From positions 1 to 5,631 of the forward strand of contig JAHEHB010000368.1 of the NCBI GenBank assembly GCA_024644775.1: a stretch of 5,631 nucleotides of DNA, read 5' to 3'. Both the position numbers and the translations under genes were made by a program. The DNA comes from Deltaproteobacteria bacterium (GTDB taxonomy: Bacteria; Desulfobacterota; Desulfobacteria; Desulfobacterales; SURF-15). Below, piece by piece: positions 4,691 through 5,631 of this stretch. How positions within the stretch are numbered: the first letter of the stretch is position 1; the number at the start of each line of letters is the position of its first letter. The notes beneath the pieces were generated by a model that saw only the letters and a program-made list of their open reading frames with translations, had not been told where the DNA came from and ran no database searches.

Positions 4691-5631
4691 ACTATGATCC
4701 GGTCAAACTCGAAATCTTAAAAAACTCCTTCATCGGTATTACCGAGGAAATGGGAATTGCGCTTAAAAAATCATCCTACTCTCCGAATATCAAAACACGG
4801 GAAGATCATACCTGTTCCATTTTCAACAGCAAAATGGAGATGGTGGCCCAAACCGCCCACCAGATCGGACATCTGGGCGCTTTTCCCAATATCCTAAAAC
4901 AGACCATGAAGGAACACCGTATTGAGGATCTGAAACCCGGGGATATGATCATCTTAAACGATCCCTACCGCGGGGGGACGCACCTTCCGGATATCATCGT
5001 GATCTCTCCGGTTTTTTATGGATCACAACTCTGGGGATTTGTGGCCAATCTGGCCCACCATTCGGACGTGGGCGGTATCACCCCGGGGAGCGTACCTGGA
5101 AATTCCACAGAGATTTTTCAGGAGGGAATTCGGATTCCATCCGTGATGCTCTTTAAGGAAGGTGTGCTGCAGGAAGATATCATGAAAACGATTCTTGCCA
5201 ATGTTCGAACACCGGAAGAGCGGAAAGGAGACCTTAATGCTCAGGTAGCGGCCAACAACCTGGGCATCCGGAGAATTTGCGAGCTAATCGATAAATACGG
5301 TTTTGACCAAGTGCTGTTTTATGCCGATGAGTCCATCAATTATGCGGAACGAAGAATGCGGGCAGAGATTGAGAAACTTCTGGATGGCACCTACGAAGGG
5401 GTCGACTATCTGGACGACGACGGGATTACGGACGATCCCATTAAGATCGCCATGCGAATCGAAAAGAAGGGGGGCAACATTCAATTTGATCTCTCCGATA
5501 CATCACCCCAGCGGGCCGGACCCACAAACTGTACCTTTTACATGGCATTATCCCTCATCATGTATACCCTGCGGTGCCTGACCGATCCGGATATCCATCA
5601 AAGCGAAGGATGCTACCGACCGGTCGACACC
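4687..5631 (+). CDS. hyuB: Hydantoinase/oxoprolinase family protein, B subunit (3' end outside the window)
   Basis: The ATG at 4687 overlaps the stop of the A-subunit gene by four bases (ATGA), implying coupled translation and a stoichiometric complex. The 315 residues seen are open to the window edge; complete family members are about 520-600 residues, so roughly half is present. Hallmarks of HyuB-type proteins are SPNIKTREDHTCSIFN (32-47), AHQIGHLGAFP (57-67), NDPYRGGTHLPDI (91-103) and AHHSDVGGITPGSVPGNSTE (123-142), followed by EIFQEGIRIPSV (142-153), ANNLGIRR (189-196) and PTNCTFYMAL (279-288). His99, Asp102 and His125 have the same spacing as the metal ligands I recall for the acetone carboxylase relative, so a metal site here is likely. 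This subunit carries the hydrolytic or carboxylating centre, and the A subunit supplies ATP-driven activation. Residues look canonical; the substrate is undetermined. Confidence 0.94.
   Translation, partial: MNYDPVKLEILKNSFIGITEEMGIALKKSSYSPNIKTREDHTCSIFNSKMEMVAQTAHQIGHLGAFPNILKQTMKEHRIEDLKPGDMIILNDPYRGGTHLPDIIVISPVFYGSQLWGFVANLAHHSDVGGITPGSVPGNSTEIFQEGIRIPSVMLFKEGVLQEDIMKTILANVRTPEERKGDLNAQVAANNLGIRRICELIDKYGFDQVLFYADESINYAERRMRAEIEKLLDGTYEGVDYLDDDGITDDPIKIAMRIEKKGGNIQFDLSDTSPQRAGPTNCTFYMALSLIMYTLRCLTDPDIHQSEGCYRPVDT

Noticed and set aside
2648..5631. Calling the pair acetone carboxylase subunits
   Set aside because: Motifs are shared by the whole hydantoinase/oxoprolinase family, no third small subunit gene is visible, and nothing here singles out acetone as substrate.

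Overview
The window looks like part of an anaerobic bacterial genome, most likely a sulfate-reducer-type Desulfobacterota. The reasons are the mid-range base composition, the gene content (a flavoprotein and ferredoxin pair of the fumarate reductase kind beside ATP-dependent hydantoinase/oxoprolinase genes), and intergenic sequence carrying short 'TTTCAG..TTCAGG' and 'ACAGGAT'-like repeats that I associate with that group. This placement is recalled pattern, not a search result, and is only moderately secure.

All recognisable genes lie on the + strand in two blocks. The left block (about 1-2097) holds four tightly packed genes: the 3' end of a succinate dehydrogenase/fumarate reductase-type flavoprotein; a 116-residue protein that is only the N-terminal [2Fe-2S] domain of an SdhB/FrdB subunit; a 240-residue NodB-fold (polysaccharide deacetylase-like) protein; and a 237-residue protein of the Asp/Glu racemase, maleate isomerase and arylmalonate decarboxylase superfamily. 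They are joined by a 4-base overlap, a 1-base gap and a 20-base overlap, so they are almost certainly one operon.

A 550-base gap follows (2098-2647). It has no convincing gene. It holds a roughly 280-base element bounded by imperfect inverted repeats (2168-2187 and 2428-2447, 16 of 20 positions matching), weak hairpins, a good sigma-70-type promoter (2539-2567), a short imperfect 9-base tandem repeat and a strong ribosome binding site.

The right block starts at 2648 with a complete hydantoinase/oxoprolinase A subunit (HyuA-type, 680 residues). The B subunit (HyuB-type) overlaps it by 4 bases and runs off the right edge after 315 residues.

Taken together the genes suggest catabolism of a small nitrogen-containing or dicarboxylate-type compound. 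HyuA and HyuB would open or carboxylate a substrate using ATP. The NodB-fold protein could be a cyclic-imide or amide hydrolase, the racemase-family protein an isomerase, racemase or decarboxylase, and the flavoprotein with its small ferredoxin a redox step on a C-C bond next to carboxylates. One coherent but unproven route is cyclic imide or hydantoin to half-amide to maleate-like acid to fumarate-like acid to saturated acid. Departures from family norms support a specialised function: the ferredoxin lacks the second Fe-S domain and has extra cysteines, the NodB protein lacks the usual paired aspartates, and the racemase-family protein has alanine where its second catalytic cysteine is expected.
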